Shown here one piece after another: positions 17,494 to 27,000 of a stretch of 64,000 nucleotides of DNA. Source of the DNA: Aeromonas rivipollensis (GTDB lineage: Bacteria; Pseudomonadota; Gammaproteobacteria; Enterobacterales; Aeromonadaceae). Numbering within the stretch: position 1 is the stretch's first letter; the number at the start of each line of letters is the position of its first letter. Position numbers and translations under genes: made by a program. A model generated the notes under the pieces. That model worked only from the letters and a program-made list of their open reading frames with translations, was not told the origin of the DNA and did not search any database. The stretch spans positions 2,662,501 to 2,726,500 of the forward strand of contig NZ_CP149130.1 of assembly GCF_037811135.1 (NCBI RefSeq). Reading direction: 5' to 3'.

Positions 17494-18510
17494 GTGCTCA
17501 GATACCAAGCTCAGCTGTTCTGGCTCGGAGTGCTGCTCCTCTTACTACTGATTTCTCTGTCACTGGCCACCGGCGCCGGTGTCTATGGTGGCCGCGAGGT
17601 CGCCGGTTTCCTGCTGGGCGATCCCGCCCTGGTGGCCGATGAAAAACTCGCCATGATAGTCAATACATTGCGATTGCCCCGCACCCTGGCGGCCCTGGTG
17701 GTGGGGGTCTGTCTCGCACTCGCCGCCTCCATGCTGCAAAGCGCCACCCGCAACCCCCTGGCCGAACCCGGCCTGCTCGGGGTCAACGCCGGTGCCGTCT
17801 TCGCCCTGGTGATAGGGCTGACCTATTTCGGTGTCGAATCCGCCTACGGTTACCTGCTCTGGTCCGGCATGGGGGCCCTGCTCGGCAACCTCATAGTGCT
17901 GGGTCTCGGCCTCATGGTAGGGCGCTCCAACCCCCTCAAGCTCATCCTGGTGGGGGTCGCCCTCTCCGCCACCTTCGGCGGCCTCTCCAACTTCCTGCTG
18001 CTCTCCAACCGGGTAGTGCTGGAACAGTTCCGCTTCTGGAACTTAGGGTCGCTCGCCGCCTCCAGCCTGGAGTCCGTGCTGACGGTGATCCCCTTCGCGC
18101 TGGCCGCCCTGCTGCTGACTCTGGCGCTCTGCCGTCAGCTCACCCTGATGCAGATGGGGGACAACCAGGCCCAGGCGCTCGGCATCCGGCCGACCCGGGT
18201 GCGCATCGGCGTGCTGCTGGCCGCCACCCTGTTCACCGCCTGCGCCATCGCCATCGCCGGTCCCATCGGCTTCGTCGGCTTCCTCGCCGCCTACTGCGCC
18301 CGCCTGGTGGAGCCGGTGCGCCTGGCCATCCAGGTGCGCTTCTCCGCCCTGTTCGGGGTGCTGTTCCTGCTCGGTGCCGACATACTGGCGCGCTGGCTGC
18401 TGCAGCCGTTCGAGTTGCCCAACGGCGTCATTCTGGCGCTGATCGGCGCCCCCGTGCTCATCCTGGTGGTGCGCAGCGGCGGCTTCCGCTCCCTGCTGGC
18501 CGTCAAATAA
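17494..18510 (+). CDS. Ferric siderophore ABC transporter permease (FecCD family, FepD-like)
   Basis: The 338-residue protein has the FecCD permease pattern: about nine to ten membrane helices, RLPRTLAALVVGVCLALA, QSATRNPLAEPGLLGVNAGA, LGIRPTRVR and the coupling segment AGPIGFVGFLA. It would form the inner-membrane channel with the next gene. I place the start at the GTG at 17494, because AAGGAG sits seven bases upstream and a hydrophobic helix follows; an earlier TTG lies inside the upstream terminator. It is the first gene of a permease-permease-ATPase operon. Confidence 0.88.
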   Translation: MLRYQAQLFWLGVLLLLLLISLSLATGAGVYGGREVAGFLLGDPALVADEKLAMIVNTLRLPRTLAALVVGVCLALAASMLQSATRNPLAEPGLLGVNAGAVFALVIGLTYFGVESAYGYLLWSGMGALLGNLIVLGLGLMVGRSNPLKLILVGVALSATFGGLSNFLLLSNRVVLEQFRFWNLGSLAASSLESVLTVIPFALAALLLTLALCRQLTLMQMGDNQAQALGIRPTRVRIGVLLAATLFTACAIAIAGPIGFVGFLAAYCARLVEPVRLAIQVRFSALFGVLFLLGADILARWLLQPFELPNGVILALIGAPVLILVVRSGGFRSLLAVK

Positions 18511-18521
18511 GGTGCCCTCCC

Positions 18522-19598
18522 ATGAATAACGCCATAAACATGAGGGCCCCCCTGCCCGAGACCCCAGTCCCCACCGGCACCCTCTGCCTGCGCCTCGGCC
18601 GCCGCACCCTGCTGCTGGAGCGCCGCGCCTGGCTTATCACCCTCGCGCTGATCGTCGCACTGGTGCTGCTCTCCCTGCTGGCCCTGACCCTGGGCTCCGG
18701 CAAGATCACCATGATGGGTGTCGTCCAGACACTGCTTGGGGAGGGGAGCCGGCTCGACCAGGTGACGGTGTTCAAGATCCGGCTGCCGCGCATCGTCGCC
18801 GTGCTGGTGGCCGGCGCCGCCATGGGCCTCTCCGGCTGCCTGGTGCAGACCCTGGTCCGCAATCGCCTCGCCACCCCAGACATGATAGGGGTCAACGAGG
18901 GGGCCTCCCTGGCCATCATCATCTTCTCCCTCTATCTGACCCTGGGCAGCTGGCCCTGGTGGGCCGCGCCCTTCGGTGCCCTGTTTGCCGCCGCCGTGCT
19001 CTATGCCCTGTGCAACAAGCCGGGGGAGCAGGGCTACCTGTTCGTGGTGATCGGCATAGGCGTCTCCGAGCTGATGAACGCCATCGGCCAGTTCGCCATG
19101 TCCACCCAGTCCCTGGTGCACCTCACCAGCCTCTACCTCTGGAACATGGGCAACTTCGTCGGCCAGGGCTATGGCACTGTGCTGCCGGTGGGGATACTGA
19201 TCCTGCTCATCTGCCCCTGGATCCTCTATCTCTCCCGCGCCCTCGGCGTGCTGCGCCTAGGGCCCGTCACCGCCAGAACCCTGGGGGTCAACGTGAACCG
19301 GGTGCAGCTCGGGGTGCTGGCCCAGGCCATACTGGTGGCGGCCCTTGGCACCGCCATCGGCGGCCCCGTGGTGTTCATCGCCATGGCGGCCCCCATACTC
19401 GCCTCCTGGCTCTCCCGGGATCGCATAGTGCCGCTCTGGATTGCGGCCCTGTGCGGCGCCCTGATGCTGCTCGCCAGCGACACCCTGGTGCGGGTGCTGG
19501 CCAGCCCCCACGAGGTGGCCACCGGCATCATGACCCGTATCCTCGGCGGCCTGCTGCTGCTGTTCATCCTTATCAAAGACAGGCAGAGAGCCGACTGA
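18522..19598 (+). CDS. Ferric siderophore ABC transporter permease (FecCD family, FepG-like)
   Basis: The 358-residue second permease shows the same family motifs (RLPRIVAVLVAGAAMGLSGCLVQ, RNRLATPDMIGVNEGA, LGVNVNRVQ, IGGPVVFIAMAAP). It has an extra polar N-terminus of about 35 residues before the first helix. It begins 11 bp after the preceding permease stop, so the two are cotranscribed and probably form a heterodimeric channel as FepD-FepG do. The ATG at 18522 is the first in-frame start after GGTGCCCTCCC; ATG 18540 is an alternative. Confidence 0.88.
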   Translation: MNNAINMRAPLPETPVPTGTLCLRLGRRTLLLERRAWLITLALIVALVLLSLLALTLGSGKITMMGVVQTLLGEGSRLDQVTVFKIRLPRIVAVLVAGAAMGLSGCLVQTLVRNRLATPDMIGVNEGASLAIIIFSLYLTLGSWPWWAAPFGALFAAAVLYALCNKPGEQGYLFVVIGIGVSELMNAIGQFAMSTQSLVHLTSLYLWNMGNFVGQGYGTVLPVGILILLICPWILYLSRALGVLRLGPVTARTLGVNVNRVQLGVLAQAILVAALGTAIGGPVVFIAMAAPILASWLSRDRIVPLWIAALCGALMLLASDTLVRVLASPHEVATGIMTRILGGLLLLFILIKDRQRAD

Positions 19599-19641
19599 TG
19601 ATGCACTCCATCCTTTTCCAAGACCGACAAGGGGCCCTCCT

Positions 19642-20469
19642 ATGACCCTCTGCGTGAATAACCTGCGTTTCGGCTATCAGCACAAGCCCGTGTTTGACGA
19701 CGTCTCCTTCACCCTGCCCAAAGGCAAGCTGGTGGGCATCGTCGGCCCCAACGGGGGTGGCAAGTCCACCCTGCTCAAACTGCTGGCGGGCCAGGAGCAG
19801 CCCCAGTCCGGGGAGATACTGCTCAAGGGCAGGCCCCTGGGTAGCTATGGCATGAAGGCCCTGGCCCGGGAGCTGGCCTACCTGCCCCAGCGCCCCCTGG
19901 TGCCGCCTGGCATCCGGGTCGAACAGCTGGTGCAGTACGGCCGCCATCCCCATCAGGGTTGGTTCACCCAGTGGAGCGAGGAGGACGCCCGCATGGTGGA
20001 CTGGGCCAGGCAGCGGATGCAGCTCGATGCCATCTGGCAGCAGAGCGCCAATTCGCTCTCCGGCGGCCAGGCCCAGCGGGTCTGGCTCGCCATGGTGCTG
20101 GCCCAGGATGCGGATCTCATCTTGCTGGACGAGCCCACCAGCGCCCTGGACATAGGCCACCAGACCGAGGTGATGGAGGCCATCCACAGGGTCGCCGCCG
20201 AGGGCAAGACGGTGCTCATCGTCATCCATGATCTCGCCACCGCCGCCCGCTACTGCGACGAGCTGATTGCCCTGGGGGACGGCGGCATCCAGGCCATGGG
20301 CCCGGCCCGGGAGGTGGTGACCAAGTCCCTCATCGATCGTCTCTACCAGACAGACGTGGACATATTGCACGCCCCCGGCGATGGCGCCCCTGTCATAGTG
20401 CCCCGCAGGCGCTGTGAAGAGGTACCGCGCCGGCGCCAGGATACGGCCCCGAGCAAGCAGTCGGCCTGA
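19642..20469 (+). CDS. Ferric siderophore ABC transporter ATP-binding protein (FepC-like)
   Basis: The 275-residue ATPase has Walker A GPNGGGKST, signature LSGGQAQRVW, Walker B LILLDEPTSALD and the switch histidine in VIHD, all in iron-siderophore importer arrangement. It energises the two permeases encoded immediately upstream (43 bp gap). The C-terminal tail after about residue 255 is polar and arginine-rich and not part of the ATPase fold. The gene is followed by a terminator shared with the convergent amoD. Confidence 0.9.
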   Translation: MTLCVNNLRFGYQHKPVFDDVSFTLPKGKLVGIVGPNGGGKSTLLKLLAGQEQPQSGEILLKGRPLGSYGMKALARELAYLPQRPLVPPGIRVEQLVQYGRHPHQGWFTQWSEEDARMVDWARQRMQLDAIWQQSANSLSGGQAQRVWLAMVLAQDADLILLDEPTSALDIGHQTEVMEAIHRVAAEGKTVLIVIHDLATAARYCDELIALGDGGIQAMGPAREVVTKSLIDRLYQTDVDILHAPGDGAPVIVPRRRCEEVPRRRQDTAPSKQSA

Positions 20470-20480
20470 GAGAGATAGCA

Positions 20481-20507
20481 AGAAACCGCCTGATGGCGGT
20501 TTCTTTG
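20481..20507. terminator. Terminator between the ABC ATPase gene and amoD
   Basis: AGAAACCGCC pairs with GGCGGTTTCT over TGAT and is followed by TT-G-T on the plus strand. It lies between convergent genes. Confidence 0.8.
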
Positions 20508-20544
20508 TCTGGGCAGTGGCGGGGCACGGGAGCCCGGGCGCCGC

Positions 20545-21270
20545 TCACAGCAGCAAGGTGGTGAGCACGCCCCCCGGCAGCGGTTGCCAGCGCAGGGTAC
20601 AGCGCCAACCGGCCGGCAGGGTCGGCGCCAGGGGGACCTTAAGCTCGAGGGTGAGGGTCTGATCCGTCATCCCCAGCCAGCGGGCATCCAGAAAGTCGAA
20701 ATAGCGCCCCACCCTGGGGTAGAGCGCCTTGAACAGGCTCTCCTTGGCGGAAAACACCAGGGTCAGCCCCCGGGCTCTGTCGAGCCCGAGCGAGCGGACC
20801 CCGGCCTCCAGCCGCCCCCACTCATCCTCATCGACGATGCCGGGCCAGAGCTGCGCCCCTTGGTCGGCCTCGAGCCAGGCCTCCAGATCCAGCCCCATCC
20901 CCCCCTGGGCGGGGCGCACCCCGCAGAGCGCCACCCCCTGCCCCGCCAGCTGGCTGTGGCTGATGCTCCCCTCCATCCCCACAGGCCACAGCGGCTCGCG
21001 GGCGCTCCCGATGGCCACCCCATGCGCGCCCAGTCCGAAGGGGCGCAGGGCCTCACGGGCCGCGAGGCGTCCCGCCAGAAACTCCCCCAACCGCTTGGGG
21101 GCTGCCCCTTGCAGGCTGGCGGGCAGCGCCATGCCCAGGGCCTCGAAGCAGGCGGGGGTAAAGGCGGCGGCATCGAAGCAGATGCGATGGAGGGTCAATG
21201 GGGACGTACCCGGCAGCAGCAGGCGATCCCGTTGCAGAAGGAAGGGAGTGATAGGGGATAAGGGGGGCAT
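20545..21270 (-). CDS. amoD: 4'-phosphopantetheinyl transferase, EntD-like
   Basis: This 241-residue enzyme would attach phosphopantetheine from CoA to the carrier domains of AmoB, AmoF and AmoG. It has the EntD/Sfp motifs: the substrate loop region GSISHS, the Mg2+-binding GLDLEAW and the helix VFSAKESLFKALYP. The ATG at 21270 follows GAGGAG and begins MPPLSP; a 56-codon upstream extension runs through the probable Fur site and is not coding. It is divergent from the binding-protein gene, sharing a control region with a Fur-like box, which ties it to iron starvation. The symbol amoD follows its enterobactin counterpart entD. Confidence 0.88.
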   Translation of the reverse strand: MPPLSPITPFLLQRDRLLLPGTSPLTLHRICFDAAAFTPACFEALGMALPASLQGAAPKRLGEFLAGRLAAREALRPFGLGAHGVAIGSAREPLWPVGMEGSISHSQLAGQGVALCGVRPAQGGMGLDLEAWLEADQGAQLWPGIVDEDEWGRLEAGVRSLGLDRARGLTLVFSAKESLFKALYPRVGRYFDFLDARWLGMTDQTLTLELKVPLAPTLPAGWRCTLRWQPLPGGVLTTLLL

Positions 21271-21334
21271 CAGGGCTCCTCGCAATGGAGCCTTATGGTA
21301 ACAAAATCGCCAGGGCTGGCACCACAAATACAAA

Positions 21335-21349
21335 TGACAATGTTTCTCA
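21335..21349. promoter_or_regulatory. Fur-box-like site between amoD and the binding-protein gene
   Basis: TGACAATGTTTCTCA matches the 7-1-7 Fur consensus at 11 of 14 positions. It lies in the 210-bp divergent region, 65 bp from the amoD start and 132 bp from the other start, so it could control both. Confidence 0.6.
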
Positions 21350-21480
21350 CTTGAGCTTCTGTGGTAGCATGTCCCCGCCCATTTGGACCCCGGTTTTAGG
21401 CTGACTGGCAGGCACGACCAACAGGGGCCGCCCGGCATGGGCCAAGAGTGCCGCCGATTTCACCCATTAAGGATGTAACC

Positions 21481-22419
21481 ATGAAGATCTTCTCCCCCCT
21501 GGCAGCCGCGCTCGTGCTGGCCAGTCTGGTCGGCTTTCAGGCCCAGGCCGGTACTCGCCAGGTGCTCGATGCCAACGGCCAGTCCCAGACAGTCCCCGAT
21601 GATCCCCGGCGCGTCGTGGTGCTGAGCGAGCTCGATCTCGACAGCGCCCTGACCCTGGGGGTGCAACCGGTCGGCACCGTCAACGGCCGCGGCCAGTCCA
21701 CCCTGCCCCGCTATCTGCTGGACAAGGCGGGCAAGGAGATAGCAGTGGTCGGCGATCTGGACAACCCCAATCTGGAGAAACTCATCGATCTGGAGCCCGA
21801 CCTTATCCTGACCGGCCAGACCAAGCCAGAGCTGCTGGCCCTGCTCAAGGAGATAGCCCCCACCGTCGTCACCGGCAACTGGGGCGATCCCTGGAAGACC
21901 GTGTTCAACCGCAGCGCCAATGTGATGAACAAGGAAGCCGAGGCCAAGGCCTTCCTCACCCGGTATGACGCCCGCCTGGCAGAGGCCCGCAGCAAGCTTG
22001 CCAAGCACCAGGGGGAGCAGGTGAGCATAGTGCGCTGGAACCCCAAGGGGCCGAGCTACATGCATGGCGGCACCTTCGCCAGCAGCGTGGTCACCGAGAT
22101 GGGGCTGGCTCGCCCTGCCCACCAGATAGGCGACAAGAGCCCCCACTCCCCGGCCCTGAGCCTGGAGTCCCTCAACCTGCTGGACGGCGACTGGCTGGTG
22201 ATCGGCACCCTCAGCGCCAGCGGCGATGCGGTAGATGCCATGAAGCAAGCCGAGCAGACCCCGGCCTTCCAGCAGCTCGGCGCCATCAAGGGCAAGCGCT
22301 TCGGCGCCGTGGACGGGTCGCTGTGGACCTCCACCGGCGGCCCCCAGGCGGCCCTTAGGGTCATCGACGACGTCGAGCAACTGCTCGCCAAGCCGGACGC
22401 GGCCCCCATCACCCAATAA
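21481..22419 (+). CDS. Ferric siderophore periplasmic binding protein (FepB-like)
   Basis: The 312-residue protein has a signal peptide (LAAALVLASLVGFQAQA, cleaved before GTRQ) and the two-lobed helical backbone layout of class III iron-siderophore binding proteins: DDPRRVVVLSELDLDSALTLG, LIDLEPDLILTG and the C-terminal VDGSLWTSTGGPQAAL. It would deliver the ferric siderophore from the receptor to the permeases encoded a kilobase upstream. AAGGAT precedes the ATG at 21481. It lies alone on the plus strand between amoD and the amo operon. Confidence 0.88.
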   Translation: MKIFSPLAAALVLASLVGFQAQAGTRQVLDANGQSQTVPDDPRRVVVLSELDLDSALTLGVQPVGTVNGRGQSTLPRYLLDKAGKEIAVVGDLDNPNLEKLIDLEPDLILTGQTKPELLALLKEIAPTVVTGNWGDPWKTVFNRSANVMNKEAEAKAFLTRYDARLAEARSKLAKHQGEQVSIVRWNPKGPSYMHGGTFASSVVTEMGLARPAHQIGDKSPHSPALSLESLNLLDGDWLVIGTLSASGDAVDAMKQAEQTPAFQQLGAIKGKRFGAVDGSLWTSTGGPQAALRVIDDVEQLLAKPDAAPITQ

Positions 22420-22444
22420 GTCCGCGTGATTGACCGCCCACAAA

Positions 22445-22470
22445 GAAGCCCGCATTTGCGGGCTTCCTTT
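22445..22470. terminator. Bidirectional terminator between the binding-protein gene and amoH
   Basis: GAAGCCCGC pairs with GCGGGCTTC across ATTT, followed by CTTTTAT on the plus strand and CTTTG on the minus strand. It closes the amo operon as well as the binding-protein gene. Confidence 0.8.
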
Positions 22471-22487
22471 TATCTGCTGTGCGGCGC

Positions 22488-24032
22488 CTACTCCGGCAAG
22501 GGCAGCGCCTTTCTATCCAGTTTGCCGCTGCCGGTCTTGGGCAGGGCATCCAGCAGGATAAGCCGCGCCGGCACCATGTAGTGAGGGAGCGTCGCCTGCA
22601 GCCCCTTGCGCAGGGCCAGCCGATTGAGGGCCACCCCGGCCCTGGCCTCCACATAGCCCACCAGCATGGCGTCGTCCCCCTCGCCCACCAGGCGCACCGC
22701 CGCCTCCTGCACCCCGGCCTGGCGGCGAAGGCCCGCTTCCACCTCGCCCAGCTCGATGCGAAAGCCCCGCAGCTTGACCTGATCGTCGCGCCGCCCCAGA
22801 TAGAGGAAGCGGTCCGCCCCCAGCCGCCGCACCCGATCGCCGGTGCGATAGAGGCGATGGACATCGACCCGCAGGAAGGCCGCCGCCGTCAGGGCAGGCT
22901 TGCGCCAGTACCCCTCGCACAGGGCCGGGCTCTCGATACAGAGCTCGCCGCACTCCCCCTCTGCCACCGGCTGCCCCGCCTCGTCCAGCACCCAGTGACG
23001 ATAGCCGGGCAGGCTGTGGCTGATGGTGATCTGGCCATCAGTCGGTGGCCAGATCACCTCGCTCACCAGGGACCAGACGGTGGCCTCGGTCGGCCCATAG
23101 CAGTTCCACAGCCGCCGGGTGCGGGCACAGAGCTGCTCGGCCAACCCTGAGTCCAGCGCCTCGCCGCCGCACAGGGCGGTGAGGGTATGGCGCCCCTGCC
23201 AACCGGCCTTGAGCAGCATGCGCCAGCAGGCCGGGGTGGCCTGCAGCCAGTTGATGGAGGGGTCGGCCTCGAGCAGCGCCAGCATCCCCAGGGGATCCTT
23301 GTTGTGCTCGCCACCGGCCACCGTCAGCCGGCCACCGCCCCAGAGCGGCCCCAGCATCTCCAGCAGGGAGATGTCGAAGGCCGGGGTGGTGATAAAGAGC
23401 CAGTGACAGTTCGGGGAAAGTCCGAGCCGCTCGCGGATCCCGTCGAGGAAGCAGAGCAGGGCCCGCCGACTGATGACCACCCCCTTGGGTTCGCCGGTGG
23501 AGCCCGAGGTAAACATCATGTAGGCGGCCAGGGCGTCATCCACCCTGGGCCAGGAGAGGGTCCCGCCAGGGGCCGGCCCCTTGAGGGGGCGCAGGGGACA
23601 ACCGAAATCCGGGGCCCCCACCTCGTCGTCGCAGATCACCGCCGACAGGCGCGCCTGACGGGCGATCCCCTGCAGCCGCGCCAGCGGAAAGTCCGGCTCA
23701 AGGGGCACGAAGCAGAGACCGAGGCGCAGGCAAGCCAGCAGGCTGGCCACCAGATCGGGGCTGCGGGAGAGATAGAGACCGACCCGCTCCCCCACCGCCA
23801 GACCCTGCAGGCGAGCGGCAATCCGGCCCACGCGATCATTGAGGGCGCCGTAGCTAAGCCACTGCTCATCTGATCCGCCCTCACTGATGCCCTCCCCGCC
23901 CATACGGATGGCGGGAGCCAGCGGGGTGGCGGCCAGACATGCCGCCAGCCGTTTGCCCAGATTGGCCGCCCCCTCGAGGGGGGCGGGCCGGGCCTGTATG
24001 GCCGGGACCTCATGCCTGATGGTCACTGTCAT
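22488..24032 (-). CDS. amoH: Stand-alone NRPS adenylation domain protein, amonabactin synthesis
   Basis: The 514-residue protein is a single amino-acid adenylation domain with [13 protein letters not shown] (A3), NCYGPTEATVWS (A5), YRTGDRVR (A7), the RGFRIELGEVEA hinge (A8) and a final GSGKLDRKAL (A10). It has no condensation or carrier domain. AmoG's second module has C and T domains but no A domain, so AmoH is the obvious partner loading that carrier in trans. Which amino acid it selects I cannot determine by eye. The ATG at 24032 overlaps the amoG stop as ATGA, so synthesis is probably translationally coupled. The long upstream open frame lies inside amoG. Last gene of the operon. Confidence 0.88.
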   Translation of the reverse strand: MTVTIRHEVPAIQARPAPLEGAANLGKRLAACLAATPLAPAIRMGGEGISEGGSDEQWLSYGALNDRVGRIAARLQGLAVGERVGLYLSRSPDLVASLLACLRLGLCFVPLEPDFPLARLQGIARQARLSAVICDDEVGAPDFGCPLRPLKGPAPGGTLSWPRVDDALAAYMMFTSGSTGEPKGVVISRRALLCFLDGIRERLGLSPNCHWLFITTPAFDISLLEMLGPLWGGGRLTVAGGEHNKDPLGMLALLEADPSINWLQATPACWRMLLKAGWQGRHTLTALCGGEALDSGLAEQLCARTRRLWNCYGPTEATVWSLVSEVIWPPTDGQITISHSLPGYRHWVLDEAGQPVAEGECGELCIESPALCEGYWRKPALTAAAFLRVDVHRLYRTGDRVRRLGADRFLYLGRRDDQVKLRGFRIELGEVEAGLRRQAGVQEAAVRLVGEGDDAMLVGYVEARAGVALNRLALRKGLQATLPHYMVPARLILLDALPKTGSGKLDRKALPLPE

Positions 24033-27000
24033 GATACGGCCTCCGTTTGGCGCACCAGCCAGTGGCGATAGAGCCGGCTGGGGGATGGATGGGCCTTGAG
24101 GGTCTGCAGGGTGAGTGGCACCCGATCCTGCGCAAGCGCCTCGTTGAGGGCCGCCAGCAGGGCGAGCTGCTGCACCGAGTCTATTCCCAGATCCATCAAG
24201 GTTTGCTGCCAGATGCCGGGCACGCCGCAATGGCGCTCCCACAGGGCCACCAGCGCGCGGGCCTCGGCCGGTGGCTGAGCCTGGTCGGACTCTGCTCTTG
24301 TGGCTGCCCCTTGTGCCATCGCCGGGGACGACGCGGCCGCCGCCGGTTTGGCCGGCTGGTTAAGATCCGCCTGCGCCAGCCAGCCGAGCTCGGCCCGCCA
24401 GTCAGCCAGCACCGCCTCGGCCTGGGCCTCGGGGATCTGCTCGCCGTCGAACTCGAGGCGCAGCTGGAGCGTCTCGCCCCGGCTGCTGACCACGAGCGAC
24501 AGAGGAAGCTCCACCTTCTCTACCACGGCGCCAAACTGCGGCACCAGCTGGTAGGGTTCGGGGGTGGCAGGGACCGCCGGCATGGGGTAGTTCTCGAACA
24601 CGAACAGGCTCTGGAAGAGACGCGATCTACCTTTCGTCAGCGCCGCCAGCGACTGGGTGCCGTGCTCATTGAGCGCCATCAAATCCGTCTGCAACTGGGC
24701 GATATGCTCGGCCAGGGTCAGCTCGGTGCGCCACTCCAGCGCCAACGGCAGGCTGTTGATGTAGAGCCCGACGCTCGCGGTGATCCCCTCGATGGGATAG
24801 TCCCGGCCCGGGGTCACGTTGCCCACCAGGGTGACAGCATCGCCAGAGCGGCGAGCCAGCAGACGGTGCCATGCATATTGGGCCAAGAGGCCCGCGGTCA
24901 CCCCAAGGTCGCGGGCACGGTGGGCGAGCAAGGTAGCCACCTCGGTCGGCAGCGCCGTGGCGCACACCGCCGGTCGCTGCTGGGTATGGCGCCCGCTTGA
25001 GCGAGCGTCCAGGGTCACCCCGAACAGGCAGGCGAGATCGTTAGGCGTTGCCAGCAGCTCGCCCCGCCCCTGCCAGTAAGCCTCGGCGCTGCGGGCTTGG
25101 CTCGCGATATGGCGGCCAAATTCGAGCCAGGCGGTATCCGGCTCGCCCTGCGGCAGCAGGCCGTTCATCAGCGCCTGATAGCCGCGATGCAAGGACCCCA
25201 GCAACACGGGGCCGCTCCAGCCATCCAGTACGCCATGATGGGCGCTGAAGACAACCTTGTGGTGATCGGGGGCCACTTTGAAGCAGGCAAGGCGCAGCAG
25301 GGGGGCTTGCTCGAGCGGGATCGGGCGGGCCAGATCCTGCTCCCGGTAGGCCTGGACCCGTGCCTCTGCATTTTCCACTTCAGACAAGTCCTCATAGTGG
25401 AATGGCAACTCGGCATGCTTGAGGATGCGCTGGAGCGCGACCCCGTCCGCCAGCACCAGCTCGCTGCGCAGGGCCGGCCAGCGGGCGATCTGCCCCTGCC
25501 AGGCCTGACGGTAGACGGCCAGGTCCAGTGGCTGGCGGTACTCCATCTCGGTCTGCAGGTGGTAAGCCGTGTCACGAGGCGCCAGCGCCCTGTGATGGAA
25601 CATGCTCTGCTGAAGCGAGGTCATGGGCAGCAATGTCTCCACCTCGCGCCCGCTCAGCACCCGATCGAGCGCAGCTTGCGAGAGAGCGATCTCCGGGAAG
25701 TCGCTCGGGGTATGGCGCGGGGCCTTCTGGGCGCAGCAGTGTTCCACCAGCGCCGTCAGGTTGTCCGCCAGCCGCGCCATCAGGGCGTCGCTCCCTTGCT
25801 GGTTGAGGGCGCCCACCTGGCGCAGGGTGAGGCGGCCGTTGTAGACGCCCCCGTGCAGGCTCACCAGCTCCCTCGGCAGGTTGTCAGGGGAACTGGGTGC
25901 CCCCGGTGCCAGCGGCAGGGGGTGCCAGGGCTGAGCGGCCTCGCCCTGATGGCTGACCCCCAGGTAGTTGAAGACCAACAGGGCCTGGGGCAGCTCAGAC
26001 CCACGAGGGTGGTGCAGCCGCAGGGCGTTGAAGCCCACCCCCTTGTCCGGCACGGCGCGCAGCTGCTCTTTGGTGGCGCACACCAGCGCATCCCACGCCC
26101 CGGCATCCGCCAGCGCCAGCGGGTAGGTGCTGGTGAACCAGCCCAGGGTGCGGCTCACGTCTAGTTCAGCATCGATGGCCTCACGGCCGTGGCCTTCCAA
26201 CATCACGCAGTGACGGTTGCCGTAACCCAGCTCGCTCAGGGTACGAGTCAGTGCCGCCAGCAGCAGGTCGGGCACCCGGGTGAAGTAAGCCTGGTTGGCG
26301 GTGTCGATAAGACGGGCCGTGGTCTCCTGACTCAGTTGCAGCAGGCTGGCGGCGGCGCGGCCATCGGTGGCACGCGCCGCTTCCAGCAGGTGACCCTGGC
26401 TGCCTTCCCCCTGAGCCAGCCAGAAGCCAAGCTGCTCCTCTTCCCGTTTGGCGTAGGCCGCCAGCCCCTCGCCCCACTGGCGATAGCTGCTGCCCTTGGC
26501 AGGCAGCGGCTCGCCCCTGCTCACCCGTGCCAGATCTTCGGCCAGGATGCGCCAGGAGACCGCATCGATGACCAGATGATGGAAGGCGAGGAAGAGCCCC
26601 TCCACCGCCTCGCTCTCCCCCTCGAGGGAGAGATTGCGCAGGCGAGCCCAGGCCAGGGTATGGCCGCTGGCAGGGTCGAGATCCCCCTGCAGCTCGGTCA
26701 GGCGGGCCTGCAGCCCGGCCTCATCGAGATTGGCGGCATCCAGGGTCGGCAGCGGCGGCAATGGCAGTTCGGCCAGGTAGCGCTGGCCGGTCGGGGTCAC
26801 CGCCAGGCGCAGGGCATCGTGGTGCTGGCGCAGGGCATCCAGCCAGCCGCGCAGGGCCTCATCGTCCACCCCGGCCGGCAGGCGCAGGATCACCCCCTGA
26901 TTCCAGTGACCGGACTTGGCAAAGCCCTGCTCGAAGAACCAGTGCTGGATGGGGTGGAGCGGGAACTCGCCGGTCAGGCTGCCCTGCTCGCTCCTGTGGC

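Noticed and set aside
24032-24242. Longer N-terminus for AmoH starting inside amoG
   Set aside because: The extension overlaps the AmoG carrier domain in another frame; the ATG overlapping the amoG stop gives a normal A-domain start.
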